Source: Treponema sp. (GTDB lineage Bacteria; Spirochaetota; Spirochaetia; Treponematales; Treponemataceae). From it: DNA of 64,000 bases. A program made the position numbers and the translations under genes. This document shows positions 1 through 8,300 of the stretch, piece by piece (positions within the stretch are counted from its first letter, which is position 1; every line of letters starts with the position of its first letter). The notes under the pieces were generated by a model. The model ran no database searches, was not told the DNA's origin, and saw only the letters and a program-made list of their open reading frames with translations. The DNA lies in the NCBI GenBank assembly GCA_017449265.1, contig JAFSJW010000017.1:21686-85685 (forward strand), written 5' to 3'.

Positions 1-80
1 ATCACAAAAGCCGAGAGGCAAATGCTCACTGCGAGAAAAAAAAGGGTGTATCCGATGACGACAGCAAAAACTTTTTTCAT
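1..80 (-). CDS. Partial membrane protein, N-terminus only
   Basis: The reverse strand from 80 downwards encodes 26 residues beginning MKKVFAVVIGYTLFF and runs off the window edge. The visible part is a short basic start followed by one hydrophobic segment, so it is either a signal peptide or the first membrane helix. The start codon lies 2 nt beyond the stop of the upstream membrane-protein gene (83-982), so the two are probably co-transcribed. Nothing more can be said about function. Confidence 0.5.
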   Translation of the reverse strand, partial: MKKVFAVVIGYTLFFLAVSICLSAFV

Positions 81-82
81 TT

Positions 83-982
83 TCAGCTTCCTTTTGCTTT
101 TCTATAGTTCATAATCGAAGAGATGATTCCAAAAAACAGCAGCAGGACAAAAATCGCGCAGTTTATGTACAAGACCCACTGATTCGATGAAAAATAGGGG
201 AGCGAATAAAACTCTGATAAAAGTATGTAATTTACAGCAAGAACAAAAATCCCGGCCGCAAGAACTGAAAAAGCGTTCAGCATACGCCAGCGGCTTATGA
301 ATTGCAATGAGAAAATAGAAATCATCGCAAGAGCAAGAGAAGTGTAAACAATCATTTCTTTGAACCCTGCAAGGAAATTTTCTTTTGACGCTATGATAAT
401 TGCTTCGTAAGCCCTAAGCGGAACGGAAATAATCGCTGGAACATTGACGGCGTTCTGAACAAGGCTGTCCGCATAAGTTGATGATGAGCGAGCTAGATTT
501 TCGTTTGAAAATACTCTCGGAACACCCTCACGGTCAACCATGAATCCATCTGCTGTATCTTCATGGATTTTTGAGTAATAGTAGACTTCATTCTTCTCTT
601 TTCGGAAAAAGCCCTCAGAAACCGTTCTGGACGGAAGCTCTTTGCTGAAAAGATGACCGTAATCCATGGAGGCTTTCATAGAGTAAGGAATCAGGAAAAA
701 CCATGACGCAAAACTCAGGACAATGTAAATTATAAGAACCGGAATTTTTTTTGATTTGTGCCTGATACTGTAGAAAATGACGGAGAGCAGAGAGAAAACA
801 CAGACTGCCGGAAAAGAGTAGAATGCACCCTCGATAAAAAAAGGCAGTGAGAAAATAGAATAGTTCTGTCCCACGACACAAAGCGTAAGATCCGAGCAAA
901 GCATGAAAACAGCAGCGCATGCCGCCGTCCCAAAAACACAAACAATCAAATATACAACTAATAGATATAAAATTGACTTCAT
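83..982 (-). CDS. Hypothetical integral membrane protein
   Basis: A 299-residue protein I do not recognise. It has about three hydrophobic segments in the first 100 residues, a polar stretch at roughly 104-190 (tyrosine-, serine- and acid-rich, probably extracytoplasmic), then about three more hydrophobic segments at roughly 210-292. A 3 + soluble domain + 3 layout is reminiscent of LptF/LptG permeases, but the protein is shorter than those and I see no family signature, so I do not assign it. The next gene on the strand starts 2 nt after its stop and also begins with a hydrophobic segment, which suggests a membrane-protein operon continuing out of the window. Confidence 0.7.
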   Translation of the reverse strand: MKSILYLLVVYLIVCVFGTAACAAVFMLCSDLTLCVVGQNYSIFSLPFFIEGAFYSFPAVCVFSLLSVIFYSIRHKSKKIPVLIIYIVLSFASWFFLIPYSMKASMDYGHLFSKELPSRTVSEGFFRKEKNEVYYYSKIHEDTADGFMVDREGVPRVFSNENLARSSSTYADSLVQNAVNVPAIISVPLRAYEAIIIASKENFLAGFKEMIVYTSLALAMISIFSLQFISRWRMLNAFSVLAAGIFVLAVNYILLSEFYSLPYFSSNQWVLYINCAIFVLLLFFGIISSIMNYRKAKGS

Positions 983-1010
983 CTAAAAAATCTACAATAT
1001 GAGCGTACAG

Positions 1011-1044
1011 AAAAAAAAGGGATTTTCCAGCCCGAAAATCCCTT
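1011..1044 (-). terminator. Rho-independent terminator of the STAS gene
   Basis: A perfect 11-bp stem, AAGGGATTTTC at 1017-1027 with GAAAATCCCTT at 1034-1044, has a 6-nt loop. Read on the minus strand it is followed by a run of eight T. It lies just past the stop of the STAS gene (1060). Confidence 0.85.
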
Positions 1045-1059
1045 CTGAACAAAACGGCT

Positions 1060-1614
1060 TTAGCCGAGGAAAACTTGTCCCTGCTGGTCAATAGCAAGAA
1101 TCGATTTGCACTCTGAGCACCGGAATCGGCCGGCTCTCAGTGCTTTGAGCTTTTTAGAGCAAACAGGACAGCTGAAAATCTTCGGGAACAAGCTGTCTAC
1201 AGCTGGCGCGCCTTGATGGAAGAACTGAATTGCATCTCCCATTGAATCTTTGATATTGAAGAACTGAGAGAAACCAAGAAGTTGGAAAACTTCATAAACT
1301 TTTGGCTGAATCTCAAGGAGGACAATATCTCCGCCTTTTGGTTTTATCATTTTCAAAAATGCTGTGAATGAACCGATTCCTGTTGAGGATACATAGTTCA
1401 GAGATGCACAGTTAAAAATGATATTGACAAACCCTGCCTCAACTACTTTAGAAATTTTCTTTTGGAAAAAGCTTGAGTTGTATGTGTCAATGTAACCATT
1501 CAAATAAACAACGAGACCATTATCAACTTCATTAAGCTTTTCAAGATTGATTTTAAGGCTGTCATCCTTTTCGTCGTTAAATCCAGGAACAAGGTTATTA
1601 TTGTTGTTACTCAT
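1060..1614 (-). CDS. STAS-domain protein with C-terminal zinc ribbon
   Basis: This 184-residue protein starts at the ATG at 1614, chosen because GGAG lies about 7 nt upstream; a longer in-frame reading exists but lacks that site. Residues about 20-130 look like a STAS (anti-sigma-factor antagonist) domain, with the typical VVYLNGYIDTYN strand and a VSSTGIG loop where the phospho-accepting serine of SpoIIAA-like proteins sits. The C-terminus carries a two-knuckle zinc ribbon (CPVC...CSEC). STAS plus zinc ribbon is unusual. It suggests a signalling or scaffold role controlled by partner switching, but no kinase or phosphatase partner is adjacent. It stands alone with its own terminator. Confidence 0.8.
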   Translation of the reverse strand: MSNNNNNLVPGFNDEKDDSLKINLEKLNEVDNGLVVYLNGYIDTYNSSFFQKKISKVVEAGFVNIIFNCASLNYVSSTGIGSFTAFLKMIKPKGGDIVLLEIQPKVYEVFQLLGFSQFFNIKDSMGDAIQFFHQGAPAVDSLFPKIFSCPVCSKKLKALRAGRFRCSECKSILAIDQQGQVFLG

Positions 1615-1777
1615 ATTTCTCCTACCGCATCTGCTGGAAAACAGCAAATTTTAGTTTATAGCCAATACAATTATTGTACTCCAAAAAAGTTTGCTAGTCT
1701 AGCCGACTTTGGATTTTTTTGTTTGGCAGGTAATATCTAATCAAATAATTAATCGGCTTGCCCAATAAGTTGCTGCT

Positions 1778-1846
1778 GTGTGGTCATTGAACTTGTTGAA
1801 ACCATCATATACGCTATATGTGGTGGTTTTGATAAGCTCAACCACT
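1778..1846. repeat. Long imperfect inverted repeat (MITE-like hairpin)
   Basis: The arm TTGAACTTGTTGAAACCA (from 1787) pairs imperfectly with TGGTTTTGATAAGCTCAA (ending 1841), and the pairing extends a few bases on both sides. The hairpin has arms of about 30 nt and a short ATACGC-like centre. I did not see a second copy in this window. Confidence 0.5.
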
Positions 1847-1874
1847 GCGGTTTATACTTTTAAGACAAATCCAT

Positions 1875-1913
1875 TAGACCTGTTCTGAAAACTGAAGTTT
1901 CCGAACAGGTCTA
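1875..1913. repeat. 39-nt palindromic repeat, copy 1
   Basis: The arms TAGACCTGTTC and GAACAGGTCTA flank an inner GAAAACTGAAGTTTCC. It belongs to the same family as copies at 18750-18788 and 32758-32796 and the composite at 49432-49571. In this copy both arms carry a compensated change (ACC/GGT instead of AGC/GCT), so the pairing is preserved. Confidence 0.75.
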
Positions 1914-2044
1914 TTAATTATATCGGCTGATTTTTTAATAATTTCAGAAAAAAATTGCCGATAGGTTTTATATTTTGGAAATTTTGTTTTTCGACTGTTT
2001 TTTTTGAACTCGACAATATAGAAGAAAATAAGTAAATTTAGCGC

Positions 2045-2785
2045 ATGAATTTGAAAAATATTGCCATAGTTCTTGTTCGTCCTGATGAAAGCCGCAATGT
2101 GGGCGCAGTGTGCAGGGCTATGGCCAACAACGGAATGTCAAGGCTGCGGATAGTCGGAAATCGTGAGGATTATGATGATGAGCGGGTTCGCGTTCTTGCG
2201 ATTCATGCCGCCCCCATATGGGGAAAAGCCGAATTTTTTGATTCTATATCGGAAGCGGTGAAAGACTGCGTTCTTGCCGCAGGAACAACGCGCAGAAGGG
2301 GCAAAAAGCGCGGAAAACTTCTTTTGCCTGAGGAATTTGCAGATACGTGCTCTTCCGTGCTTGGCTCTGATGATGGTCCGAAAGTCGCCGCCGTGTTCGG
2401 GAACGAGCGGACGGGGCTTACGGAGGAAGAGCTTGACGAATGTACTATGGGCGTTACGATTCCGTCCGATGCAGGGTTTGGCTCTCTGAATCTGTCGCAC
2501 GCCGTCCAGATTATATGCTATGAGATTTTCAGAAAAAGTTCTGCCGTGTCGCCAGGGATTGTTCCTGTTTCTCTCGGGCGGCTTGAAAAAACAACATCGG
2601 TGATTTGCGAAAGTCTTCAGAAAATCGGCTTTTTTAAACTTGCAGGAAGGGATGATATGGAAAAGTTCTGGCGTGATATTCTGAGCAGGGGTGGTGTAAG
2701 CGAAGGCGAAGCGCAATATATAGAAAAAACTTTTTCAAAAATTGCGGGTCTCGCTGGAAAAAATAATGCAAAAGTACTTGACTAA
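2045..2785 (+). CDS. trmJ: tRNA (cytidine/uridine-2'-O-)-methyltransferase TrmJ-like
   Basis: The 246-residue SPOUT-superfamily protein has the three TrmH-type motifs: N-terminal VRPDESRNVGAVCRAMAN, central FGNERTGLTEEEL, and C-terminal IPSDAGFGSLNLSHAVQI that forms the SAM-binding knot. Length and motif spacing fit TrmJ, which in characterised bacteria 2'-O-methylates residue 32 in the tRNA anticodon loop. The last 80 residues match the dimer-supporting tail of that family. No strong ribosome binding site precedes the ATG. The -35 box of the downstream tRNA-Asp overlaps its stop codon. A different TrmH-family substrate cannot be excluded from sequence alone. Confidence 0.85.
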   Translation: MNLKNIAIVLVRPDESRNVGAVCRAMANNGMSRLRIVGNREDYDDERVRVLAIHAAPIWGKAEFFDSISEAVKDCVLAAGTTRRRGKKRGKLLLPEEFADTCSSVLGSDDGPKVAAVFGNERTGLTEEELDECTMGVTIPSDAGFGSLNLSHAVQIICYEIFRKSSAVSPGIVPVSLGRLEKTTSVICESLQKIGFFKLAGRDDMEKFWRDILSRGGVSEGEAQYIEKTFSKIAGLAGKNNAKVLD

Positions 2786-2806
2786 AAATTAAGAATCGGT
2801 CATAAT
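2778..2806 (+). promoter_or_regulatory. Sigma-70 promoter of tRNA-Asp
   Basis: TTGACT at 2778-2783 is followed, after a 17-nt spacer, by CATAAT at 2801-2806, placing the start about 10 nt upstream of the tRNA. The -35 box overlaps the final codons of trmJ. Confidence 0.7.
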
Positions 2807-2820
2807 CAATTCTATCACTT

Positions 2821-2894
2821 GGGGTGTTAGCGAAGCTGGTTATCGCGCTGGCCTGTCACGCCGGAGATCGCGGGTTCGAGCCCCGCACATCCCG
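2821..2894 (+). tRNA. tRNA-Asp (anticodon GTC)
   Basis: A full cloverleaf can be folded. Acceptor GGGGTGT pairs with ACATCCC (one G-T pair), the anticodon loop CTGTCAC carries GTC, the T-arm is GCGGG TTCGAGC CCCGC, and the discriminator base is G. The 3' CCA is not encoded. It is a single-gene transcription unit with its own promoter and terminator. Confidence 0.97.
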
Positions 2895-2928
2895 AAAACG
2901 GAGATTCATTTGAATCTCCGTTTTTTTT
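2895..2928 (+). terminator. Terminator of tRNA-Asp
   Basis: The stem AACGGAGATTCA / TGAATCTCCGTT is followed directly by a run of eight T, starting immediately after the discriminator base. Confidence 0.9.
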
Positions 2929-2949
2929 GTCCTTTTTAGATTTTTGGTA

Positions 2950-3012
2950 AAAAATGAAGCCGCCCGAGAAATGTTTTCCGCAAAATCATTTCTCGGGCGG
3001 CTTCGCTGTTTT
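2950..3012 (-). terminator. Terminator of the RlpA-like gene, probably bidirectional
   Basis: A perfect 18-bp stem (2956-2973 with 2987-3004) encloses a 13-nt loop. It has a T run in each direction (minus-strand T run from 2945-2954 and plus-strand T run from 3008). It lies 20 nt beyond the stop of the minus-strand gene. Confidence 0.85.
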
Positions 3013-3025
3013 TTTTAGAAAATTT

Positions 3026-3664
3026 TTAATGAGAGCTTTTCTTGATTCTTGCTCTTTCGCGGACAAAGTAATCTGTAAATCCTTTTGCCTCAAGGTTGTC
3101 AAGAATGTCCTGAACTTTTTCCGTATCAATATCCTTGATTACAACTTTTGTAAGGCTGTCCGTCTTTTGGAACACAACATTCTCAAAACCAGCGTTCATA
3201 AGCCTTTTTGCAAAAGAACTTGCGTTTGCCCGCTGCGAGAATGCGCCAAGCTGTATGTCCCATTTTTCTGTAGTCGTCTCGTAGACGGAAATTTCTTTTG
3301 CAGAAGAAACTATATCAAGGCGGACATTCGCAGTTCCTGTCTTAATCATGTCAATTTTTGACGCAGCGGCCTTTGACAAGTCGATTTCTCTTCCTGCTAC
3401 GAAAGGTCCTCTGTCATTGATTCTTACTTGCACCGACTTTCCGTTGTCAAGGTTCGTGACACGGACGACAGTGTTGAACGGAAGTGTCTTGTGGGCGGCT
3501 GTGTATGCGTTCATATTGAAAATTTCGCCGCTGGATGTTTTCCTGCCGTTGTATTTGTCCGCGTAATAAGAGGCAACGACGCTGCTTTTGTAAAGGGTGT
3601 CTGCAAATGCACAGGTGCACATAGTCAATAATAAAACTGAAAGAATTGATTTTACTGTTCTCAT
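3026..3664 (-). CDS. RlpA-like double-psi beta-barrel protein with SPOR domain
   Basis: A 212-residue exported protein. Residues 1-21 form a signal peptide ([16 protein letters not shown]). Residues about 28-118 form the RlpA double-psi beta-barrel, recognised by [17 protein letters not shown], the [15 protein letters not shown] strand and the conserved VRINDRGPF with the catalytic-type Asp. Residues about 130-208 fit a SPOR peptidoglycan-binding domain ([21 protein letters not shown]). In other bacteria RlpA binds or cleaves denuded glycan strands at the division septum. The cysteine in the signal region is not in a good lipobox, so it is probably periplasmic rather than a lipoprotein. It stands alone. 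Confidence 0.9.
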   Translation of the reverse strand: MRTVKSILSVLLLTMCTCAFADTLYKSSVVASYYADKYNGRKTSSGEIFNMNAYTAAHKTLPFNTVVRVTNLDNGKSVQVRINDRGPFVAGREIDLSKAAASKIDMIKTGTANVRLDIVSSAKEISVYETTTEKWDIQLGAFSQRANASSFAKRLMNAGFENVVFQKTDSLTKVVIKDIDTEKVQDILDNLEAKGFTDYFVRERARIKKSSH

Positions 3665-3822
3665 ACTACATTTTTCGGAAAATCAAAAAAAATGATAAGG
3701 AAATCTCTAAAAATTTCAGTTTTTTTAAGATTATTATCAAAAAATTGTCGTTTTGCTTTGTTGTGCAATCGAAGCGGTTTCAAAAAATGATTTTGGACCT
3801 GCCTGGGAAGCAAAATATTTCG

Positions 3823-4473
3823 TCAGACGATTTTTTTCTTTCCCCACGACGGAATAAGCCTTGACGGATCCGTAGCCAGCAAAATTCGCGCGAAAAGTTC
3901 ATTTGCCTGCGAAAAAACCTGACCAAGAATTTCGTTCTCTTCCTGAGTGAATTTTGATAGAACATATCCTGCGATGTCGCGGTCAGCGGGTTTTGTTAGC
4001 CCGAACCTGAGCCTCCAGAAATCTGCCGTTCCGAAAGCGGCTTTCATTGAGCGAAGTCCGTTGTGCCCGCCGAGTCCGCCGCTCCATTTTAGGCTCATTG
4101 TTCCGAGCGGAAGCTCCAGCTCATCGTGTACGACTAGGATTTCTTCCGGATTTATTTTGTAGAAACGGGCGAGCTCCCCGACTGATTCTCCGCTCAGATT
4201 CATGTATGTAAGCGGTTTGAGAAAAAAAATCTGAGAGGGGGCTTCTTCTGGCACTCTCGGAACGCCTCCGTCCTTTGTGGTGAGCATTTTGGAGTCGCAG
4301 AACCATTGTGCAAGCGTATCTGTGCCGACGCAAGCGTAATCACCTTTGAATTTCTGCTGGAAATTCAGCTTTGTGTAAAACGGAAGCTGGTTTGCGAATG
4401 TCCATGCGACATTATGGCGAGTTCCTTCATATTCTTTTCCATAATTACCGAAAAATGCGACAAGTTTTATCAT
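3823..4473 (-). CDS. pth: Peptidyl-tRNA hydrolase
   Basis: Pth releases tRNA from peptidyl-tRNA that has dropped off the ribosome. The start is placed at 4473 (MIKLVAFFGNYG), giving 216 residues; AGGTGG lies about 9 nt upstream, and a longer in-frame extension to 4551 does not match the family. Seen: the N-terminal GNYGKEYEGTRHNVAW with the catalytic histidine, KPLTYMNLSGESV with the substrate-binding asparagine, VVHDELELPLG with the conserved aspartate, and GGHNGLRS. The length is slightly over the usual 190-200 because of an insert around residues 45-65 (a tryptophan- and lysine-rich loop). It appears monocistronic. Confidence 0.95.
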   Translation of the reverse strand: MIKLVAFFGNYGKEYEGTRHNVAWTFANQLPFYTKLNFQQKFKGDYACVGTDTLAQWFCDSKMLTTKDGGVPRVPEEAPSQIFFLKPLTYMNLSGESVGELARFYKINPEEILVVHDELELPLGTMSLKWSGGLGGHNGLRSMKAAFGTADFWRLRFGLTKPADRDIAGYVLSKFTQEENEILGQVFSQANELFARILLATDPSRLIPSWGKKKIV

Positions 4474-4602
4474 GGTAGTCCACCTAAAAATAAGTCTATT
4501 TTCAAAAAATCTTCCCTTATCTTTTTCAAAAACGCTTGATATTCTAACCATATTATTTTATCATGTCTATATAGCTTTTTTTGGAAAAAAAAGCTAAAAC
4601 TG

Positions 4603-4631
4603 TTGTGACTAAAATTGTGCTTTAATATGAT
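4603..4631 (+). promoter_or_regulatory. Candidate promoter of the toxin-antitoxin pair
   Basis: TTGTGA at 4603-4608 and TATGAT at 4626-4631 are separated by 17 nt and lie 18 nt before the antitoxin start. An A/T hairpin (about 4573-4597) lies just upstream. Confidence 0.5.
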
Positions 4632-4648
4632 GTTTTTTCGGGGAAGAT

Positions 4649-4891
4649 ATGAAGGAGCAATTATTCAAAATAAAGAATGAGCTTTCCGAGTATGTGAAGC
4701 AGGCTGAAAAAGGGAATGTCGTAGAAATAACGAAGTACGGACGCACTTCGGCTGTAATAATCGGCATAGATCAGTACAATGAGCTTAACACATCAGGTAC
4801 GAATACTTTCAGAAAACTTTTCAACGAGTGGAAAAATGAAGCTCCTGTTTCAAGCTCAAACGAATTTCCGTATGATAATCTGGAGGCCTAG
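4649..4891 (+). CDS. Phd/YefM-type antitoxin
   Basis: An 80-residue protein. Residues 5-50 fit the Phd/YefM fold: a first helix (LFKIKNELSEYVKQAEKGNVVEI), then TKYGRTSAVIIGIDQYNEL, which is the typical RxxAVI / YxxL pattern. The C-terminal 30 residues are polar and probably disordered until they wrap the toxin. The ribosome binding site of the next gene (TGGAGG, 4881-4886) lies inside its last codons, so toxin translation is likely coupled to it. Antitoxins of this family usually repress their own promoter. Confidence 0.85.
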   Translation: MKEQLFKIKNELSEYVKQAEKGNVVEITKYGRTSAVIIGIDQYNELNTSGTNTFRKLFNEWKNEAPVSSSNEFPYDNLEA

Positions 4892-4894
4892 CGC

Positions 4895-5311
4895 GTGATA
4901 AAACCATATTATCTTCTTGACACTAGCGTTATTGCTGAACCAGTGCGCGAAAATCCGAACCCAAAAATCATCGCCCGAATAGAAAAATATGTTAATGTTG
5001 GGGCAATTTCCGCACCAACGCTTTATGAGCTTTACCACGGACTTGATTTTGTGAAAGACGAGAACAGACGCGACAAACTGTACAAATATATTACAAGTGT
5101 TGTTCGGGGGCTTTTCTCCGTAATTCCTTATGATGATTTCTCAGTTTCTGTTCAGGCTGATTTCAGACTGAGGGACAAAAGCAAGAAAGTTAGCGCGAGG
5201 GATTTGGTTCAGGCTGCTGTATCAAAATCGAATAACATGATTCTTGCTACTAAAGAACCAGGTCGATATTCAAATATCATCGGGCTTACTGTTGAAGACT
5301 GGTCTGAGTAA
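4895..5311 (+). CDS. vapC: PIN-domain toxin, VapC-like
   Basis: A 138-residue PIN-domain protein, expected to be a Mg-dependent ribonuclease inhibited by the preceding antitoxin. The start is GTG at 4895, 8 nt after TGGAGG. The acidic residues of the PIN centre are visible at the N-terminus (YYLLDTSVIAE), in ISAPTLYELYHG and in VSARDLVQAAVSKSNN. The usual C-terminal TxDxxF acidic motif reads ATKEPGRY, so the fourth position is a glutamate shifted by one or is lost. The C-terminus GLTVEDW is typical. dnaE begins 14 nt after its stop, so read-through from this pair may reach dnaE. Confidence 0.85.
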   Translation: MIKPYYLLDTSVIAEPVRENPNPKIIARIEKYVNVGAISAPTLYELYHGLDFVKDENRRDKLYKYITSVVRGLFSVIPYDDFSVSVQADFRLRDKSKKVSARDLVQAAVSKSNNMILATKEPGRYSNIIGLTVEDWSE

Positions 5312-5325
5312 CATGGAGGATTGAT

Positions 5326-8300
5326 TTGGCTGACATACATATATTTCCTGACGCGCCGGAAGGAACTCCGAAAGCGAATTTCGTTCATTTGCATGTTCAC
5401 TCCGATTATTCTCTCCTTGACTCGTGCGCAAAAATCGATGATTTGATTGCAAAGGCAAAAATGCTGAATATGCCGGCTCTTGCGCTGACTGACCACGGAA
5501 ATATGTTCGGTGCACTTAATTTTGAGCATATCTGCCATGCGAACGGGATAAATCCCATTGTCGGTGAAGAATTTTATGTTGCGTATGGCTCTCATCTGGA
5601 AAAGAATTCTGTGCCTTACTCCAGGAAAGGCGAGGACGGCGACCGGCAGGCGAGGTATTTTCATCTTATTCTTCTGTGCGAAAACGAAACTGGATACAAG
5701 AATATGTGCTGGCTTTCTTCAATCGCATACACGGAGGGCACTTGGTACAAGCCCCGAATTGACTTTGAGCTTCTGGAGAAGTACCATGAGGGCTTGATTT
5801 GTTGTTCTGCCTGTGTGGCAGGGGAGCTTCCGCAGCTTCTTCTTGCGGGAAAGGACGATGATGCAAGGGAGCTTGTCCTAAAATACAAGAATCTTTTTGG
5901 GCCTGATCACTATTATATCGAGCTGCAAGACCACGGGCTTCCTGAGCAGAAGGAGCTTAATCCTAAGCTGATTGCGCTTGCCCGCGAACTTGATGTTCCT
6001 CTGGTCGTTACAAACGATATTCACTATATAGAAAAAGAAGACTGGGAAGCGCAGGATTGCCTGCGTTGCATCGGTTTTAAGAAGGTTATGACCGAGCCGC
6101 ACCAGCAGATGGGCGGAGACTTGCACGAATGGTACTTTAAGACCGAAGAGGAAATGCGCGCTCTTTTCCCTGACTGCCCGGATGCGTATGAGAATACGAT
6201 TAAGATTGCGAATATGTGCAATCTGACGATTCATCAGTACAAAACACAGGAGCTTAAGGGGACTCTTCCGCGTTTTGATTTGCCCAAGGAATTCCAGGTT
6301 CACAGCGATTACACAAAGAATCAGGATGATTATATGCGCAACCTTGTGGAGAAGGGGCTTCGCAAGCGTTATAAAGAGATTACGCCTGAAATCAGGCAAA
6401 GATGCGAGTACGAGATGGGAATCATCCTGAAAATGGGTTTTTCAGGATACTTTCTTATTGTATGGGAATTCATCAACTGGTCAAAGTCTACTTATGACAA
6501 TCTGAACAAACGCCCCAAGCCATATATGCCTATAGGTCCTGGGCGTGGTTCAGGTGCAGGCTCTCTTGTGGCATACTGTCTGGAGATTACTGATATTGAC
6601 CCGTTCAGGTACAAGCTGATTTTCGAGCGGTTCTTGAATCCGGAGCGCGTTTCCATGCCGGATTTTGATATAGACATGGACTTCGATTTTAGGCAGGACA
6701 TAATACAGCATACGCGAGACTTGTATGGAAGCGAAAAAGTCGGGCATATAGTAACATTCGGTACTCTCAAGCCAAAAAACTGCATCGCCGATGTAGGGCG
6801 CACTCTCGGAATTCCTTTGTCCGAGGTGGCTATGCTCAAGTCTAAGGTTTCTGAGAACCTAAAAGCTAAGCTGAAAAATTGCTTTGAGCCAGCGAACGAA
6901 AAATTCCCGGACGGCGGGCAGCTTGCTGAGTTCAGACATGACCCACGGTATGAGAAACTTTTTGACCTTGCAATAAAACTTGAAGGATGCAAACGAAATA
7001 CCGGTCTCCATGCGTCAGGTATGGTTATCGGGCTTACGGAACTTCCGAACTGGGCGCCTGTTTTCAAAGACACAAAGGAGGGCAAAGTTGGCGTTCAGTA
7101 TACTATGGATATAATTGAGCCTTGTGGTCTGGTAAAATTTGACTATCTCGGACTAAAAACTCTTTCTCTCATACGGTATGCTGAAACAATCGTGAACAAG
7201 CATAAAAAGCCTGACGAGCCTCTTCTTGACTGCTCAAAGGTGAGCGAAACGGATAAAAAAACTTTCGAGCTTTTCAAACGCGGGGATTCCGTTGCCGTGT
7301 TCCAGTTCGAGTCGCCTGGAATGCAGAAAATATTGCGTCAGTTTCAGCCTGAGAAGCTGGAAGACCTTGTTGCGTTGAATGCGTTGTATCGTCCTGGCCC
7401 TATGGACTATATTCCGAATTATATCGACGGAAAATGGAAGCCTGAGACTGTCCATTACCCGGATCCGTGCCTTAAAGGAATCTTGGAGGAAACTTACGGT
7501 GTAATGGTTTATCAGGAACAGGTAATGCAAGTTTCCCAGAAAATAGCCGGATTCTCTTTGGGTGGTGCAGATATGCTTCGCCGAGCTATGGGAAAAAAGA
7601 AGCCTGAAGTTCTTATGGGAAAAAAGAAGGAATTTGTTGAGGGAGCGTTGAAGCAGGGCTTTACGAAGGAACACGCCGAGGAAATCTTCGAGATAATGAT
7701 TCCGTTCGCCGGCTACGGATTCAACAAATCCCATGCTGCGGCTTATTCAGTTCTTGCTTACAGAACGGGCTGGCTCAAAGCGAACAAACCTGCAGAATTC
7801 ATGGCGGCAAACCTCACGAATGAAATAAACTCGGCTGACAAGCTGCCGGAATATATTGAAGAATCCAAAAAAAGGGGAATCCCAGTTGACCCGCCCGATG
7901 TGAACAGATCAGATGTCATTTTCGATGTTGTTGATGGGCATATCGTTTTTGGGCTGAAAGGAATAAAGGGCATGGGCGAGAGTGTCTCAAAAGCCATCGT
8001 TTCCGAGCGAGAGCGGAACGGTCCGTTCAAGTCGTTCATGGATTTCGTGGAGCGCATGGTTCAATGTGCGGACGATACCGGAAAATTGTACCTGAATAAG
8101 AAGGCACTGGAAGTCCTGATAAAATGCGGTGGTTTTGATAATCTTGACAAAAATCGTCCCACGCTTATTGCGAATTATGAAGAGGCATTCTCATATGCGG
8201 AGAAAAAGTTCAAGGATTCTAATTCAAGCCAGCTGAGCCTTTTCGGTGACTCAGGAATCTCCGAATACGAGGAATTCAAATTCAAGGAAGTGGAAGACTG

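Larger units (their letters stand above)
1615..2044. other. 430-bp intergenic region with two hairpin repeats
   Basis: This stretch lies between two divergently transcribed genes (the STAS gene on minus, trmJ on plus). It holds a long imperfect hairpin (1778-1846) and a copy of the 39-nt palindromic repeat (1875-1913). I see no coding frame. The AT-rich stretch 1925-2044 presumably carries the trmJ promoter, but I could not pick a convincing -35/-10 pair. Confidence 0.6.
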
